Assembly (NCBI GenBank): GCA_028817895.1
Contig: JAPPOQ010000012.1
Coordinates: forward strand, 1 to 64,000
DNA length: 64,000 nucleotides
Origin: Ahrensia sp.
GTDB taxonomy: Bacteria > Pseudomonadota > Alphaproteobacteria > Rhizobiales > Rhizobiaceae
Reading direction: 5' to 3'
This document shows positions 41,625-50,577 of this stretch, piece after piece. The translations under genes were made by a program, and so were the position numbers. The notes beneath the pieces were generated by a model. It made no database searches, had not been told where the DNA came from, and worked only from the letters and a program-made list of their open reading frames with translations. Within the stretch, counting starts at the first letter, position 1. Each line of letters opens with the position of its first letter.

Positions 41625-43043
41625 ATGGCCGCCCGCAGAACGAGCCTCGACACCCCCAACATGTTTTTTGAAACCGACCCAGACGCGCTGTTTTCCACCT
41701 CAACACGCGGCGCAATTCCCCTTCATCGCGTCACATCTGCGCAGATGGGAAAACTCGCGGAAATGTTCGGCAAAGACGTTGCGCGATGGGCCGCCGCCAA
41801 TGGGTTTGAAGGCAATGCAGGCGAGACCCTGCCGGTGCCTGATGCAACAGGGAAACTGAAACGGGTCTTGTGTGGCATCGGCAACGGAGTATCACCTCTA
41901 TCCAACGGCTCTGTCGCACGCAAATTGCCCGCAGGTCGCTACATCTTCAAGGACGGCGACGATGTCGGTGCCGATCAGCTAAGCTGGGCTCTGAGCGGTT
42001 ACGACTTTCAACGCTACAGGGGAACATCACGCAGTTCAGCGCTTCTGGCGGGCAAACGCGATAATGACGCGAAACGTATTGCCGAAGGCGTGTTCATCAC
42101 ACGCGATCTGATCAACACCCCAGCCAACGACATGGGACCAGAGGCGCTTGAGGCCGCTACCCGCAAGCTTGCTCGCCACCACAAGGCCAAGGTGAGAGTG
42201 GTGAAAGGCGACAAGCTGCTTTCCGACAATTTCCCCATGATCCATGCAGTTGGGCGCGCCAGCGTACAGGCGCCACGGCTGCTGGATCTCACCTGGGGTA
42301 AAGCCAAGGACCCCAGAATCACATTGGTGGGCAAAGGCGTCACCTTTGATACGGGTGGGCTGAACATCAAGCCGGGATCATCGATGGCGCTCATGAAAAA
42401 GGATATGGGCGGAGCCGCCAATGTCCTCGGCCTGGCGCATATGATCATGTCCGCGAAACTGCAGGTGCGGCTGCGTGTCATCATCGGCGCAGTTGAGAAC
42501 GCCATTTCCGGCAACGCATTCAGACCGGGCGATGTCTTGCAAAGCCGCAAAGGCATCACGGTGGAAATCGGCAATACGGATGCCGAAGGACGCCTGGTTC
42601 TGGGAGACTGTTTGGCTCTGGGAGACGAGGAAAGCCCAGTCCTCATGATCGATATAGCAACGCTAACCGGTGCCGCCCGCGTCGCTTTGGGACCGGACCT
42701 CGCTCCGTTTTACACGCATGATGATGATTTTGCTGCCAAGCTCGAAGGCAGTGCACAAACCGTTCAGGACCCCGTCTGGCGCATGCCGCTATGGCAGCCC
42801 TATCATAAGCTGATGACCTCCAAAGTTGCCGATGTGAACCACATCAACACATCAGGCACCGGGTTTGCCGGCTCGATCACAGCCGCTCTGTTCCTCTCCC
42901 GCTTTGTTGAGAAAGCAAGGTGCTGGGCGCATTTTGATGTTTTCGGCTGGGTTCCATCCGCAAAACCCTGGGCGCCCGTGGGCGGCGAAGCTCAAGCGGT
43001 GCGCGCGCTTTACGATATGCTCGTTAAGCAATATCCGCGCTAG
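41625..43043 (+). CDS. leucyl aminopeptidase family protein (M17)
   Basis: A 472-residue dizinc aminopeptidase. The M17 signature NTDAEGRLVLGD is present with the upstream metal/catalytic segments VGKGVTFDTGGLNIKPG (lysine) and MKKDMGGAANVLG. C-terminal GTGFAGSITAALFL completes the domain. It would cleave N-terminal residues from peptides in the cytosol. The start is uncertain: ATG at 41625 is adopted; an ATG at 41661 and a TTG at 41613 are alternatives, none with a strong ribosome-binding site. Confidence 0.93.
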   Translation: MAARRTSLDTPNMFFETDPDALFSTSTRGAIPLHRVTSAQMGKLAEMFGKDVARWAAANGFEGNAGETLPVPDATGKLKRVLCGIGNGVSPLSNGSVARKLPAGRYIFKDGDDVGADQLSWALSGYDFQRYRGTSRSSALLAGKRDNDAKRIAEGVFITRDLINTPANDMGPEALEAATRKLARHHKAKVRVVKGDKLLSDNFPMIHAVGRASVQAPRLLDLTWGKAKDPRITLVGKGVTFDTGGLNIKPGSSMALMKKDMGGAANVLGLAHMIMSAKLQVRLRVIIGAVENAISGNAFRPGDVLQSRKGITVEIGNTDAEGRLVLGDCLALGDEESPVLMIDIATLTGAARVALGPDLAPFYTHDDDFAAKLEGSAQTVQDPVWRMPLWQPYHKLMTSKVADVNHINTSGTGFAGSITAALFLSRFVEKARCWAHFDVFGWVPSAKPWAPVGGEAQAVRALYDMLVKQYPR

Positions 43044-43118
43044 CCCGCATGCAGTTCTTGAAATTGCTGGAATTGCGGCGGAAACTGAACCGGTTCCGAA
43101 ACGAAGTGGACCTCTGCC

Positions 43119-43466
43119 ATGTCTAGTCTGCGCGCTTCCCAGGCCTTGATGTTGTGGCACCGGACGGCTCTCGCTCAGGTGCGGGATGACGATCCAGACC
43201 TTTCCGCCCGGCAGATGGCCATTCTACTGACGATCTATCTTGACGCCCCGCCCCACACCGTCAGGGGTCTTGCCGATCATCTTGGCGTTACCAAACCGGT
43301 GATCACGCGCGCACTGGACACGATGGGCACGCTGGGACTGGTCGGGCGCAGGCGGGACGAGCGCGACCGGCGCAACGTTCTGGTACAACGAACCGTTGAC
43401 GGTTCGGAATATCTCGAGCGGCTTGGGCAATTGATTGCAAAACAATCCGAAGGGCTGCCCGCGTGA
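43119..43466 (+). CDS. MarR-family transcriptional regulator (short)
   Basis: A 115-residue winged-helix protein. ARQMAILLTIYLDAPPHTVRGLADHLGVTKPVITRALDTM (shortened in practice) is the helix-turn-helix, followed by the wing GRRRDERDRRNVLVQRT. It lacks part of the usual C-terminal dimerisation helix (most MarR proteins are 140-150 residues). It overlaps the NlpC/P60 gene by four bases (GTGA), so the two are coupled. Confidence 0.82.
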   Translation: MSSLRASQALMLWHRTALAQVRDDDPDLSARQMAILLTIYLDAPPHTVRGLADHLGVTKPVITRALDTMGTLGLVGRRRDERDRRNVLVQRTVDGSEYLERLGQLIAKQSEGLPA

Positions 43467-44323
43467 CACAGAATGTGCTCGACCAGCGCCTCAACGCGTT
43501 TCGTGACGATCTGGCCGATGCGCGCTTGGCTGATATGGTCGTAGCGCAACGCTATGCTGAGGGCGAATTGGCGGTGGTGACCGCGTCCCACGCCGATGTT
43601 TTCGCGCGCCCTCAGATTGCCAGCGGTCTTCAGACGCAGCTTCTGTTTGGGCACGCGGTGCGCATTTTTGAAGATCGATCAGGGTGGAGCTGGGTGCAGG
43701 ACGAAACCGACAGCTATGTCGGCTATGTGCAAAGCGATCACTTGAAACGGGGAACCAACACGCCAACGCATGTCGTGCGTGCACCCCGCACATTCACCTA
43801 TCCCAGTCCCGATCTGAAACTTCCCCGAACGGGTCAGCTGTCAATCGGATCGAAGCTCACCATTGTGGACCAGGTTGAAGATCGCGGCACGCATTATGCC
43901 GTATTGGCAGATGGACGCCATGTGATCGACAAACATTTGATGGGAATCGGCGATTGGCAAAGCGACCCGATCGAAGTGGCCGACACTCTTATGCATGCAC
44001 CTTATTTGTGGGGTGGGAAGACAGGCTTCGGACTGGATTGCTCCGGTCTGGTTCAACTCAGCCATATGCTCTGCGGCAACACGGTCTTGCGCGACTCCGA
44101 TATGCAGGCGCGCAGCATTGGTGGAGAGATTGAGCCGGACTGGTCTGCGCTGCAACGCGGTGATCTGGTGTTCTGGAAGGGGCATGTCGGCATGATGCGC
44201 GATGCCGAAACGCTGATCCACGCCAATGCCCACACGATGAATGTCGCGCTGGAGCCTCTCGCGGCGGCGATTGAGCGCATCGGCTACCTTTACGGTGATC
44301 CGGTCGGTATACGCAGGCCGTAG
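43463..44323 (+). CDS. NlpC/P60 family cell-wall peptidase with SH3-like domains
   Basis: A 286-residue peptidoglycan endopeptidase-like protein. Two bacterial SH3-type regions occupy roughly residues 40-160 (LLFGHAVRIFEDRSGWSWVQ; RTGQLSIGSKLTIVDQV). The NlpC/P60 core follows: APYLWGGKTGFGLDCSGLVQ with the catalytic cysteine, and GDLVFWKGHVGMM with the histidine. No signal peptide is obvious, as in many alphaproteobacterial homologues. The GTG start overlaps the MarR stop. Confidence 0.9.
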   Translation: MTQNVLDQRLNAFRDDLADARLADMVVAQRYAEGELAVVTASHADVFARPQIASGLQTQLLFGHAVRIFEDRSGWSWVQDETDSYVGYVQSDHLKRGTNTPTHVVRAPRTFTYPSPDLKLPRTGQLSIGSKLTIVDQVEDRGTHYAVLADGRHVIDKHLMGIGDWQSDPIEVADTLMHAPYLWGGKTGFGLDCSGLVQLSHMLCGNTVLRDSDMQARSIGGEIEPDWSALQRGDLVFWKGHVGMMRDAETLIHANAHTMNVALEPLAAAIERIGYLYGDPVGIRRP

Positions 44324-44335
44324 GGCGTCGAAGCG

Positions 44336-45292
44336 TCAGTAACCGCGACTTCGATCCACAACATTTTCGAGCGGCTGACCGGCTTCATAATTTCTGATTT
44401 GCCGGGCGACATAGTGCGCCAAAGCGCCAGCATCGCTGACAGCGGCGTTGTGCGGCGTGATGATAAGATTGTCGAAATCCCAAAGCGCACTGTCTTGCGG
44501 CAAGGGTTCGGTTTCGAACACGTCCAGAGAGGCACCGGCCAGGGTTCCGTCGCGCAAGGCCTCAGCAATATCCTCCTCGACCTGGCTTTTGCCCCGTCCG
44601 GCATTGATCAAAACAGGCCCTATGTCGAAACGGCCATGGCGCAACTTGGAGAAGAGATCACGATTCAAGACGCCGTGGGTCTCAGTTGTGTAGGGCAAGA
44701 GAGACACCAGAAAATCAGTGCCGCCCAAGAAACCATCCAGTTCATCTTTACCGCCAAAAATCTCGACGCCTTCCATCACCTTCTTCGAACGGGACCAACC
44801 CCGCAATTGGAAGCCAAGCGGCAGCAAGGCGCTCGCAGCCGCCTGTCCCAACTCGCCAAAGCCCATAATGCCAACCGTGACTTCATGGGCGGCAGGTTGA
44901 AAGGCCTCGTCCCATTTTCGTGCTCGCTGGCTCGCATCGTAGCGACGCTGCTGACGCAAGTGAATCAGGCATTGCAACACCACCCATTCAACCATCCGGC
45001 CCGTCAGGTCGGGGTCCACAAAACGGACGAGCGGCTTGTCCGGCAAATGCGGATCGGCAAAGACGTGATCGACACCGGCCCCCGACGAAAAAATCACTTC
45101 CAAACTGGGAAGACCGGCCAAAAGCCCCGGTTCTGGAGCCCACACCGCTGCATAGGCGACTCGATCGCGCTGCGCGTCGCTGAGACCCGTTTCGATGTCA
45201 ATGATCTCATGATCCGGCAGACATTGGCGAAACAGCTCAAATTTGCGCTGCCTCTCATGCTTGAGATCGAGAAGGACGGTCTTGCCACTCAT
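44336..45292 (-). CDS. glyoxylate/hydroxypyruvate reductase A-like (GhrA) 2-hydroxyacid dehydrogenase
   Basis: A 318-residue D-2-hydroxyacid dehydrogenase. The NAD(P) motif is VGIMGFGELGQAAASAL. The catalytic arginine is in LINAGRGKSQVEEDIAEAL, the glutamate in LDVFETEPLP and the histidine in ITPHNAAVSD. The short N-terminal domain with IFSSGAGVDHV matches GhrA. It is coupled to the Nudix gene (ATGA) at the end of the yej operon, an unusual position. Confidence 0.9.
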   Translation of the reverse strand: MSGKTVLLDLKHERQRKFELFRQCLPDHEIIDIETGLSDAQRDRVAYAAVWAPEPGLLAGLPSLEVIFSSGAGVDHVFADPHLPDKPLVRFVDPDLTGRMVEWVVLQCLIHLRQQRRYDASQRARKWDEAFQPAAHEVTVGIMGFGELGQAAASALLPLGFQLRGWSRSKKVMEGVEIFGGKDELDGFLGGTDFLVSLLPYTTETHGVLNRDLFSKLRHGRFDIGPVLINAGRGKSQVEEDIAEALRDGTLAGASLDVFETEPLPQDSALWDFDNLIITPHNAAVSDAGALAHYVARQIRNYEAGQPLENVVDRSRGY

Positions 45293-45906
45293 GATGACAT
45301 TCCCAGGAGTCTTTCGCGATGGCGTGTGAACTGGAACAGCGCGATCATGGCGATGCCGTTGGTGATGCGCCCCTCGTCCACGGCGGCCAAAGCGTCCTCC
45401 AGTGTCAAAGTGAACGGGAAAGTCTGCTCGGTTTCGCTGCCGACACCCGATTCCGAGGACAATGACGATGCATCCACCTGCGCATAGTAGAGATGCAGCA
45501 ATTCGTCGGTCATGCCAGGCGTGGTGAGAAACTCACACAGCTTTTCAACCCGAATTGCCGATAGGCCGGTTTCCTCCTCCAATTCTCGTGCGGCCGTTGT
45601 GTGGGCATCTTCACCGGGATCGATCAGGCCAGCCACCACTTCCGTGCAAAATCCGCGCTGATGGGCCAGTTGAGCGCCGATGCGGAACTGGCGGATCATG
45701 ACGAGACGGTCGAGCTTCGGATCATAGGCGACGACAGCTACGGCGTGCTGTGTCCGCACGATCTCGCGCCTTGCCTGCAAACCCGAAACGGTTTCCCGAT
45801 AGATAAAGGTCTCGACGGCCCGGAAACCCTTGAAGTCATCACGCTTCTCTATGACGTCAATCTCTAGCGCCACGTCATCGGCGACACCATCGCTGTCAAG
45901 CGTCAC
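45289..45906 (-). CDS. Nudix hydrolase, ADP-ribose pyrophosphatase-like
   Basis: A 205-residue hydrolase of nucleoside-diphosphate-linked compounds. The Nudix box is complete: GLIDPGEDAHTTAARELEEE followed by TGL. The preceding MIRQFRIGAQ and the later TPGMTDELLHLYYAQVD match the ADP-ribose pyrophosphatase (NudF) group. The GTG start overlaps the YejF stop by four bases (GTGA), so it is translated from the yej transcript. Confidence 0.9.
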   Translation of the reverse strand: MTLDSDGVADDVALEIDVIEKRDDFKGFRAVETFIYRETVSGLQARREIVRTQHAVAVVAYDPKLDRLVMIRQFRIGAQLAHQRGFCTEVVAGLIDPGEDAHTTAARELEEETGLSAIRVEKLCEFLTTPGMTDELLHLYYAQVDASSLSSESGVGSETEQTFPFTLTLEDALAAVDEGRITNGIAMIALFQFTRHRERLLGMSS

Positions 45907-47531
45907 TGGTTGACCACTCCTGCCGGCGCCGTTTCCATATTGAAGGCAGCCGCCATAAGGGCCTTGGTGTAGTCTGTCTGCGGATTGTCGAAAATCTGGC
46001 TCGACGGCCCCTGCTCCACGACTTTGCCTAGCCGCATCACGATCACATCATTGGCCATGGCGCGCACCACTTTCAAGTCATGGCTGATGAAGAGATAGGC
46101 CAAATCACGCTCTTCCTGCAGACGCAGCAAAAGCTCCACCACCTGAGCCTGCACGCTCATATCAAGCGCCGATGTCGGTTCATCCAGCATGACAAAGCGA
46201 GGCTCCAGCACCATGGCCCGGGCAATAGCCATGCGTTGTCGCTGACCACCGGAGAACTCATGCGGATAGCGATGCCGGGTCGCGGGGTCGAGGCCAACTT
46301 CCTGCAGCACCGAAGCAACCGTGTCGTCGATCTCCGCAGCGCCCAATTGCGGTTTGTGGATATGCAGCCCCTCCGCGATGATTTCGGCAACCGACATGCG
46401 CGGCGAAAGCGAACCGTAGGGGTCCTGAAAGACAATCTGCATCTCACTGCGCAGCGGCTTCATCTCCTTAAACGAGTAGGAGCCGATATCGCGGCCGACG
46501 AATCCGATACGGCCTTCGCTCGAAATCATGCGGGTGAGCGCAAGGCCCAGAGTCGTCTTGCCTGATCCGGACTCGCCGACCACACCCAAGGTTTGCCCGG
46601 CGCGCAGGGTCAGGTCGATCCCGTCCACCGCCTTCACATGGTCCACAGTCTTGCGCAAAAAACCGGCCTTGATGGGGAACCAGACTTTGATGTCGTCACC
46701 CTTGATGACGATATCGGCGCTGTCATCGCTGGGCGGCGGATCGCCTTTGGGTTCTGCTGCAAGCAAGTGTTTTGTGTAGTCATGCTGGGGGTTGTCGAAG
46801 ATTTCGCTCGTCTCACCCTGCTCCACAATGTGCCCACCCTGCATGACGCAGACCCGGTCTGCGATCTTTCGCACAACGCCAAGATCATGTGTGATGAACA
46901 GCATTGAAAGACCACGCTTGCGCTTTAGCTCTCCCAGCAATTCAAGGATCTGCGCCTGCACGGTGACGTCGAGCGCCGTGGTCGGTTCGTCCGCGATCAG
47001 CAATTCCGGCTCATTGGCAAGCGCCATGGCGATCATGACACGCTGGCGCTGGCCGCCCGACAATTGATGCGGATAAGCGCCGAGGCGCTTCTCTGGATCG
47101 CGGATGCCGACCTGCCGCAACAGTTCCAGAGTGCGCTTCCGCGCCTGTTCGACGGACATGCCGCGATGCAGTTCCAGAATTTCACCGATCTGTTTCTCGA
47201 TCACATGCAGCGGATTGAGCGACGTCATCGGCTCCTGGAAGATCATCGTGATATCATCACCGCGCACTCCGCGCAGATCACCTTCATCTGAATCCAGCAG
47301 GTCTTCACCCTTGAACAGAACTCGGCCGCTCGGATGGCTCGCCATTGGGTAGGGCAACAGTTTCAGCACAGAAAGCGCGGATACAGATTTACCGGACCCG
47401 GACTCACCGACCAAGGCCACCGTCTCGCCCTTGCCGATTTCGAAGGACACGCCATGGACCGCAGTGCTGGTCTTGCCGGATACAGTGAAAGCTACTGAGA
47501 GGTTGTCGATCTGAAGAAGCGGATCGCTCAC
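45903..47531 (-). CDS. yejF: peptide ABC transporter ATP-binding protein with two NBDs (YejF)
   Basis: A 542-residue fused double ATPase. Domain 1 has [28 protein letters not shown] and [12 protein letters not shown]. Domain 2 has [29 protein letters not shown] and [11 protein letters not shown]. This architecture is the YejF type of the microcin C/peptide importer. The start is a GTG overlapping the VapC stop (GTGA). The gene is thus separated from its permease genes by the toxin-antitoxin pair. Confidence 0.93.
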   Translation of the reverse strand: MSDPLLQIDNLSVAFTVSGKTSTAVHGVSFEIGKGETVALVGESGSGKSVSALSVLKLLPYPMASHPSGRVLFKGEDLLDSDEGDLRGVRGDDITMIFQEPMTSLNPLHVIEKQIGEILELHRGMSVEQARKRTLELLRQVGIRDPEKRLGAYPHQLSGGQRQRVMIAMALANEPELLIADEPTTALDVTVQAQILELLGELKRKRGLSMLFITHDLGVVRKIADRVCVMQGGHIVEQGETSEIFDNPQHDYTKHLLAAEPKGDPPPSDDSADIVIKGDDIKVWFPIKAGFLRKTVDHVKAVDGIDLTLRAGQTLGVVGESGSGKTTLGLALTRMISSEGRIGFVGRDIGSYSFKEMKPLRSEMQIVFQDPYGSLSPRMSVAEIIAEGLHIHKPQLGAAEIDDTVASVLQEVGLDPATRHRYPHEFSGGQRQRMAIARAMVLEPRFVMLDEPTSALDMSVQAQVVELLLRLQEERDLAYLFISHDLKVVRAMANDVIVMRLGKVVEQGPSSQIFDNPQTDYTKALMAAAFNMETAPAGVVNQ

Positions 47532-47923
47532 AATGCGGACCTCACATCGGTTTGGATGAAGTCTTTACCTTTGAACAAGAGGGGTTCGTCCAGAGCCTTG
47601 GACAGAGCATAGGCAAAACAGTCGCCAAAATTGAGCTGCGCCTTGTGGCCGCTGCCTTTGCCATATTGAGCCCATGCCTCTCGGGCGAGATGCGTTTGCT
47701 GCAAATCTACCTCAATGTATTGTATTGAGACGTTACTTTCGAACCGCGCGAGTGCCTTGTGATCCAGACTGTCGTCAGACCGTTCAATTCTCGCCCAGAC
47801 TTCCCATTGATTAACCACCGAGATTCTCAACTCGCCAACATGTTTTTTGAATTGCTGGCTCATGTGTTCGGCGTCATCCTCAAGAAGCACCACCGACAAG
47901 ATTGCAGAAGCGTCAACAATCAT
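47528..47923 (-). CDS. vapC: VapC-type PIN-domain toxin
   Basis: A 131-residue PIN endoribonuclease. The conserved acidic residues are seen in MIVDASAILSVVL (Asp4), NQWEVWARIE (Glu), LNFGDCFAYALSKA (Asp) and LLFKGKDF (Asp). The layout matches VapC toxins that cleave RNA unless bound by VapB. It starts two bases after the antitoxin stop and its own stop overlaps the YejF start. The acidic centre looks intact, so it is probably functional. Confidence 0.88.
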   Translation of the reverse strand: MIVDASAILSVVLLEDDAEHMSQQFKKHVGELRISVVNQWEVWARIERSDDSLDHKALARFESNVSIQYIEVDLQQTHLAREAWAQYGKGSGHKAQLNFGDCFAYALSKALDEPLLFKGKDFIQTDVRSAL

Positions 47924-47925
47924 CG

Positions 47926-48171
47926 CTACATTCCGTTTTCGTCATACAGATCGCGATGATCACTCGTGATATTTGAGATGGGTTGAGATTTCCGCCATTC
48001 GAAGAACGCGTCAAAGTCAGCCTGCAGCTTCTCTCTGGTTTCCATACGCCTGTCCAGCATTCCTGAAACCGCAAGTTCAACAGCTTCGGTCAGGCCAACC
48101 TGCTTCCATCTGGCCAATTCACGAATGTCACGCACGACCTTTTCGTTTTTGATGCTGATGCCTGCGGTCAT
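47926..48171 (-). CDS. vapB: VapB-family antitoxin
   Basis: An 81-residue antitoxin of the PF07704-like VapB group. The N-terminal MTAGISIKNEKVVRDIRELARWKQVG, shortened here to its key IKNE and LTEAVELAV parts, is the DNA-binding/dimerisation region, and the C-terminal FFEWRKSQP segment would wrap VapC. It lies 63 bases after the yejE stop and has its own candidate operator, so expression need not depend on the yej promoter. Confidence 0.85.
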   Translation of the reverse strand: MTAGISIKNEKVVRDIRELARWKQVGLTEAVELAVSGMLDRRMETREKLQADFDAFFEWRKSQPISNITSDHRDLYDENGM

Positions 48172-48182
48172 AGTCTCACCAA

Positions 48183-48211
48183 TCTAGAATATCTTCTTCT
48201 TTTCTAGAATA
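48183..48211. promoter_or_regulatory. putative VapBC operator (TCTAGAATA direct repeat)
   Basis: TCTAGAATA occurs at 48183-48191 and again at 48203-48211, a 20-base period (two helical turns), each containing a TCTAGA palindrome. It lies 12-40 bases upstream of vapB. Toxin-antitoxin pairs are usually autoregulated through such sites; this is inferred. Confidence 0.6.
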
Positions 48212-48234
48212 GGTGTTGGGGCTGGGATTTTCAA

Positions 48235-49434
48235 TCACTGGAACGTCTTGCGGGGGTCGAAAGCGTCTCGCGTTGCTTCGCCAATGAACACGAGCAGCGA
48301 CAGCATCAGCGAAATGACGATGAAGGCCATGATGGCAAGCCACGGAGCCTGCAGATTGTTCTTCGCCTGTTGAACCATTTCACCCAAGGATGGCGACCCC
48401 GGCGGCAGGCCGAAGCCCAGAAAATCGAGTGCGGTCAGCGATCCGATTGAACCGGACAAAATGAAGGGCATAAAAGTAAGCGTCGCCACCATCGCATTGG
48501 GCAGAAGATGGCGAAACATGATGGTCGCATTGTTGACGCCAAGCGCCCGCGCGGCGGCGACATACTCAAAATTTCGGGCACGCAGAAACTCCGCCCGCAC
48601 CACGCCGACAAAACCGGTCCAGGAAAACAGCAACATGATGCCCAGCAGGACCCAGAAGCCCGGCGGCAAAACAGAAGCGATGATGATCAAAAGGAAGAGC
48701 AGCGGGATCGATGTCCAGATCTCGATGAAACGCTGAAACAGAAGGTCGAGCCAGCCACCATAATAACCTTGCACCGCTCCGGCTGAGACGCCGATGAGCG
48801 CCGAAAGCAAAGTCAGCGTCAGGCCGAACAGCACCGAAATGCGAAAGCCGTAAATCAGACGGGCCGTGACATCTCGTGCCTGATCATCCGTGCCGAACCA
48901 GTTCCAGTTGCCATAGGTACAAAGCGGGTCAGCTGGGCCCTGCTCATATTTGCGACAAGCCTCTTCAGTCTCCAGCATCCAGCTTGGCGGAGACGGTGCC
49001 GGGCGCGGCACATCCACATTGGTTGTGCGGTAGGAGTATCGGATAGGAGGCCACAGCATCCAGCCTTTGGCCTCGATCTCCTCGATATTGACCGGATCGC
49101 GATAGTCTGTGACCGGCAGAAAACCGCCGAACTTTTCCTCCGGGTAGTCCACGAAAACCGGCGAGAGCAACTCACCCTTGTAGGAAATCAATATTGGCCG
49201 GTCATTGGCGATGAACTCGGCGAAGAGCGAGAGTACGAACAGGATCATGAAAATCCAAAGGGACCAATAGCCCCGTTTGTTGGCCTTGAAGTTTGCCCAG
49301 CGTCGCTGGTTGATGGGCGACAGAAACGGGCGCTTGGCGGGTTCAGACTCCCCAACGACCAGATCATCAGGATGCGTGAAAGCATCGCGGGCAACCGCCG
49401 CACCCTTCGCCGAGAGAGGCTCGGTGACGCTCAT
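48235..49434 (-). CDS. yejE: peptide ABC transporter permease (YejE)
   Basis: A 399-residue inner-membrane permease. One transmembrane segment is near residue 60 (LWIFMILFVLSLFAEF) and is followed by a large periplasmic insertion. Five more lie in the C-terminal half with the EAA loop YVAAARALGVNNATIMFRHLLPN (shortened in practice). The large insert and ending DAFDPRKTFQ are YejE hallmarks. The ATG at 49434 overlaps the YejB stop by one base. Confidence 0.92.
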   Translation of the reverse strand: MSVTEPLSAKGAAVARDAFTHPDDLVVGESEPAKRPFLSPINQRRWANFKANKRGYWSLWIFMILFVLSLFAEFIANDRPILISYKGELLSPVFVDYPEEKFGGFLPVTDYRDPVNIEEIEAKGWMLWPPIRYSYRTTNVDVPRPAPSPPSWMLETEEACRKYEQGPADPLCTYGNWNWFGTDDQARDVTARLIYGFRISVLFGLTLTLLSALIGVSAGAVQGYYGGWLDLLFQRFIEIWTSIPLLFLLIIIASVLPPGFWVLLGIMLLFSWTGFVGVVRAEFLRARNFEYVAAARALGVNNATIMFRHLLPNAMVATLTFMPFILSGSIGSLTALDFLGFGLPPGSPSLGEMVQQAKNNLQAPWLAIMAFIVISLMLSLLVFIGEATRDAFDPRKTFQ

Positions 49435-50543
49435 CACACATCCCGCCTATCAAAGTCGATGCGCGGATCGATGAGCGTATAGGTCAGATCAGAGATCAGA
49501 TTCACCAATAGACCCATCAGCGCGAAGATGTAGAGCGTGGCGAAAACCACCGGATAGTCGCGTTGAAGCGTGGCCGTGTAGCCAAGCAGACCGAGGCCAT
49601 CCAACGAGAAGATGGCCTCAATCAACAACGCGCCGGTAAAGAAGGCTGAGATGAAGGCGCCGGGAAAGCCGGCAATGATGATCAGCATCGCGTTGCGGAA
49701 CACATGGCCATAAAGCACCTGTCGGTCGTTCAGCCCCTTGGCCTTGGCGGTGATCACATATTGCTTCTTGATCTCGTCCAAAAACGAGTTCTTGGTCAGC
49801 AGCGTCGTCGTTGCGAAGGCGGAAAGGCAAAGCGCGATCAGTGGCAGCGTGAGATGCCAGAAGTAGTCGATGATCTTTTCATACCAGGTGAGTTCGGCGA
49901 AATTCTCCGACACCAGTCCGCGCAGCGGAAACCAGTCAAAGAACGACCCGCCCGCAAACAGCACTATCAGCAGCACGCCAACGAGAAAGCCGGGGATCGC
50001 ATAGGCGACGATGATGATTCCTGACGTCCAGATATCGAAGGTGGAGCCATCCTTGACCGCCTTGCGAATGCCCAGCGGAATGGAAATCCCGTAAGAAATG
50101 AGCGTGATCCACAGGCCCAGCGAGATCGAAACAGGCATCTTCTCCAGGATCAGATCCCATACCGAAATCGAGCGGAAATAGCTCTCTCCGAAATCGAAAC
50201 GCGCATAGTCCCAGATCATCATCAGGAAGCGTTCATGCGCAGGCTTGTCGAAACCGAACTGCTTTTCCAGCCTGGCAATGAATTCGGGATCAAGCCCCTG
50301 CGCGCCGCGATATTGTGAAGATCCGCCAACGCTGGTCTGCGCCGCATCCGTTCCGCCGCCGCCATCACCACCGCCGCCGCCGGAAATACGATCTGTCGCA
50401 TCGCCCCCCTGCCCGGTGAGCTGCGCGATGACCTGTTCAACCGGCCCGCCCGGAGCGAACTGGATCACCGTGAAGGACAAAAGCATGATGCCGAGGATCG
50501 TTGGAACCATCAGCAGAAGGCGTCGTGCAATATAGGCGCCCAT
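49434..50543 (-). CDS. yejB: peptide ABC transporter permease (YejB)
   Basis: A 369-residue permease. It opens [20 protein letters not shown] and has five further hydrophobic segments with the EAA loop [20 protein letters not shown]. After the first segment there is a glycine-rich stretch ([14 protein letters not shown], near residues 55-68) inside the periplasmic loop, a low-complexity insert common in alphaproteobacterial YejB. It follows the second binding-protein gene. Confidence 0.92.
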   Translation of the reverse strand: MGAYIARRLLLMVPTILGIMLLSFTVIQFAPGGPVEQVIAQLTGQGGDATDRISGGGGGDGGGGTDAAQTSVGGSSQYRGAQGLDPEFIARLEKQFGFDKPAHERFLMMIWDYARFDFGESYFRSISVWDLILEKMPVSISLGLWITLISYGISIPLGIRKAVKDGSTFDIWTSGIIIVAYAIPGFLVGVLLIVLFAGGSFFDWFPLRGLVSENFAELTWYEKIIDYFWHLTLPLIALCLSAFATTTLLTKNSFLDEIKKQYVITAKAKGLNDRQVLYGHVFRNAMLIIIAGFPGAFISAFFTGALLIEAIFSLDGLGLLGYTATLQRDYPVVFATLYIFALMGLLVNLISDLTYTLIDPRIDFDRRDV

Positions 50544-50577
50544 ACGCTAGCGATCTCCCTGCGGCCGGATGAGTCTG

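Noticed and set aside
44399-45487. 362-codon plus-strand frame
   Set aside because: Exactly antisense to the GhrA-like and Nudix genes, both with intact motifs; composition is typical of a shadow frame.
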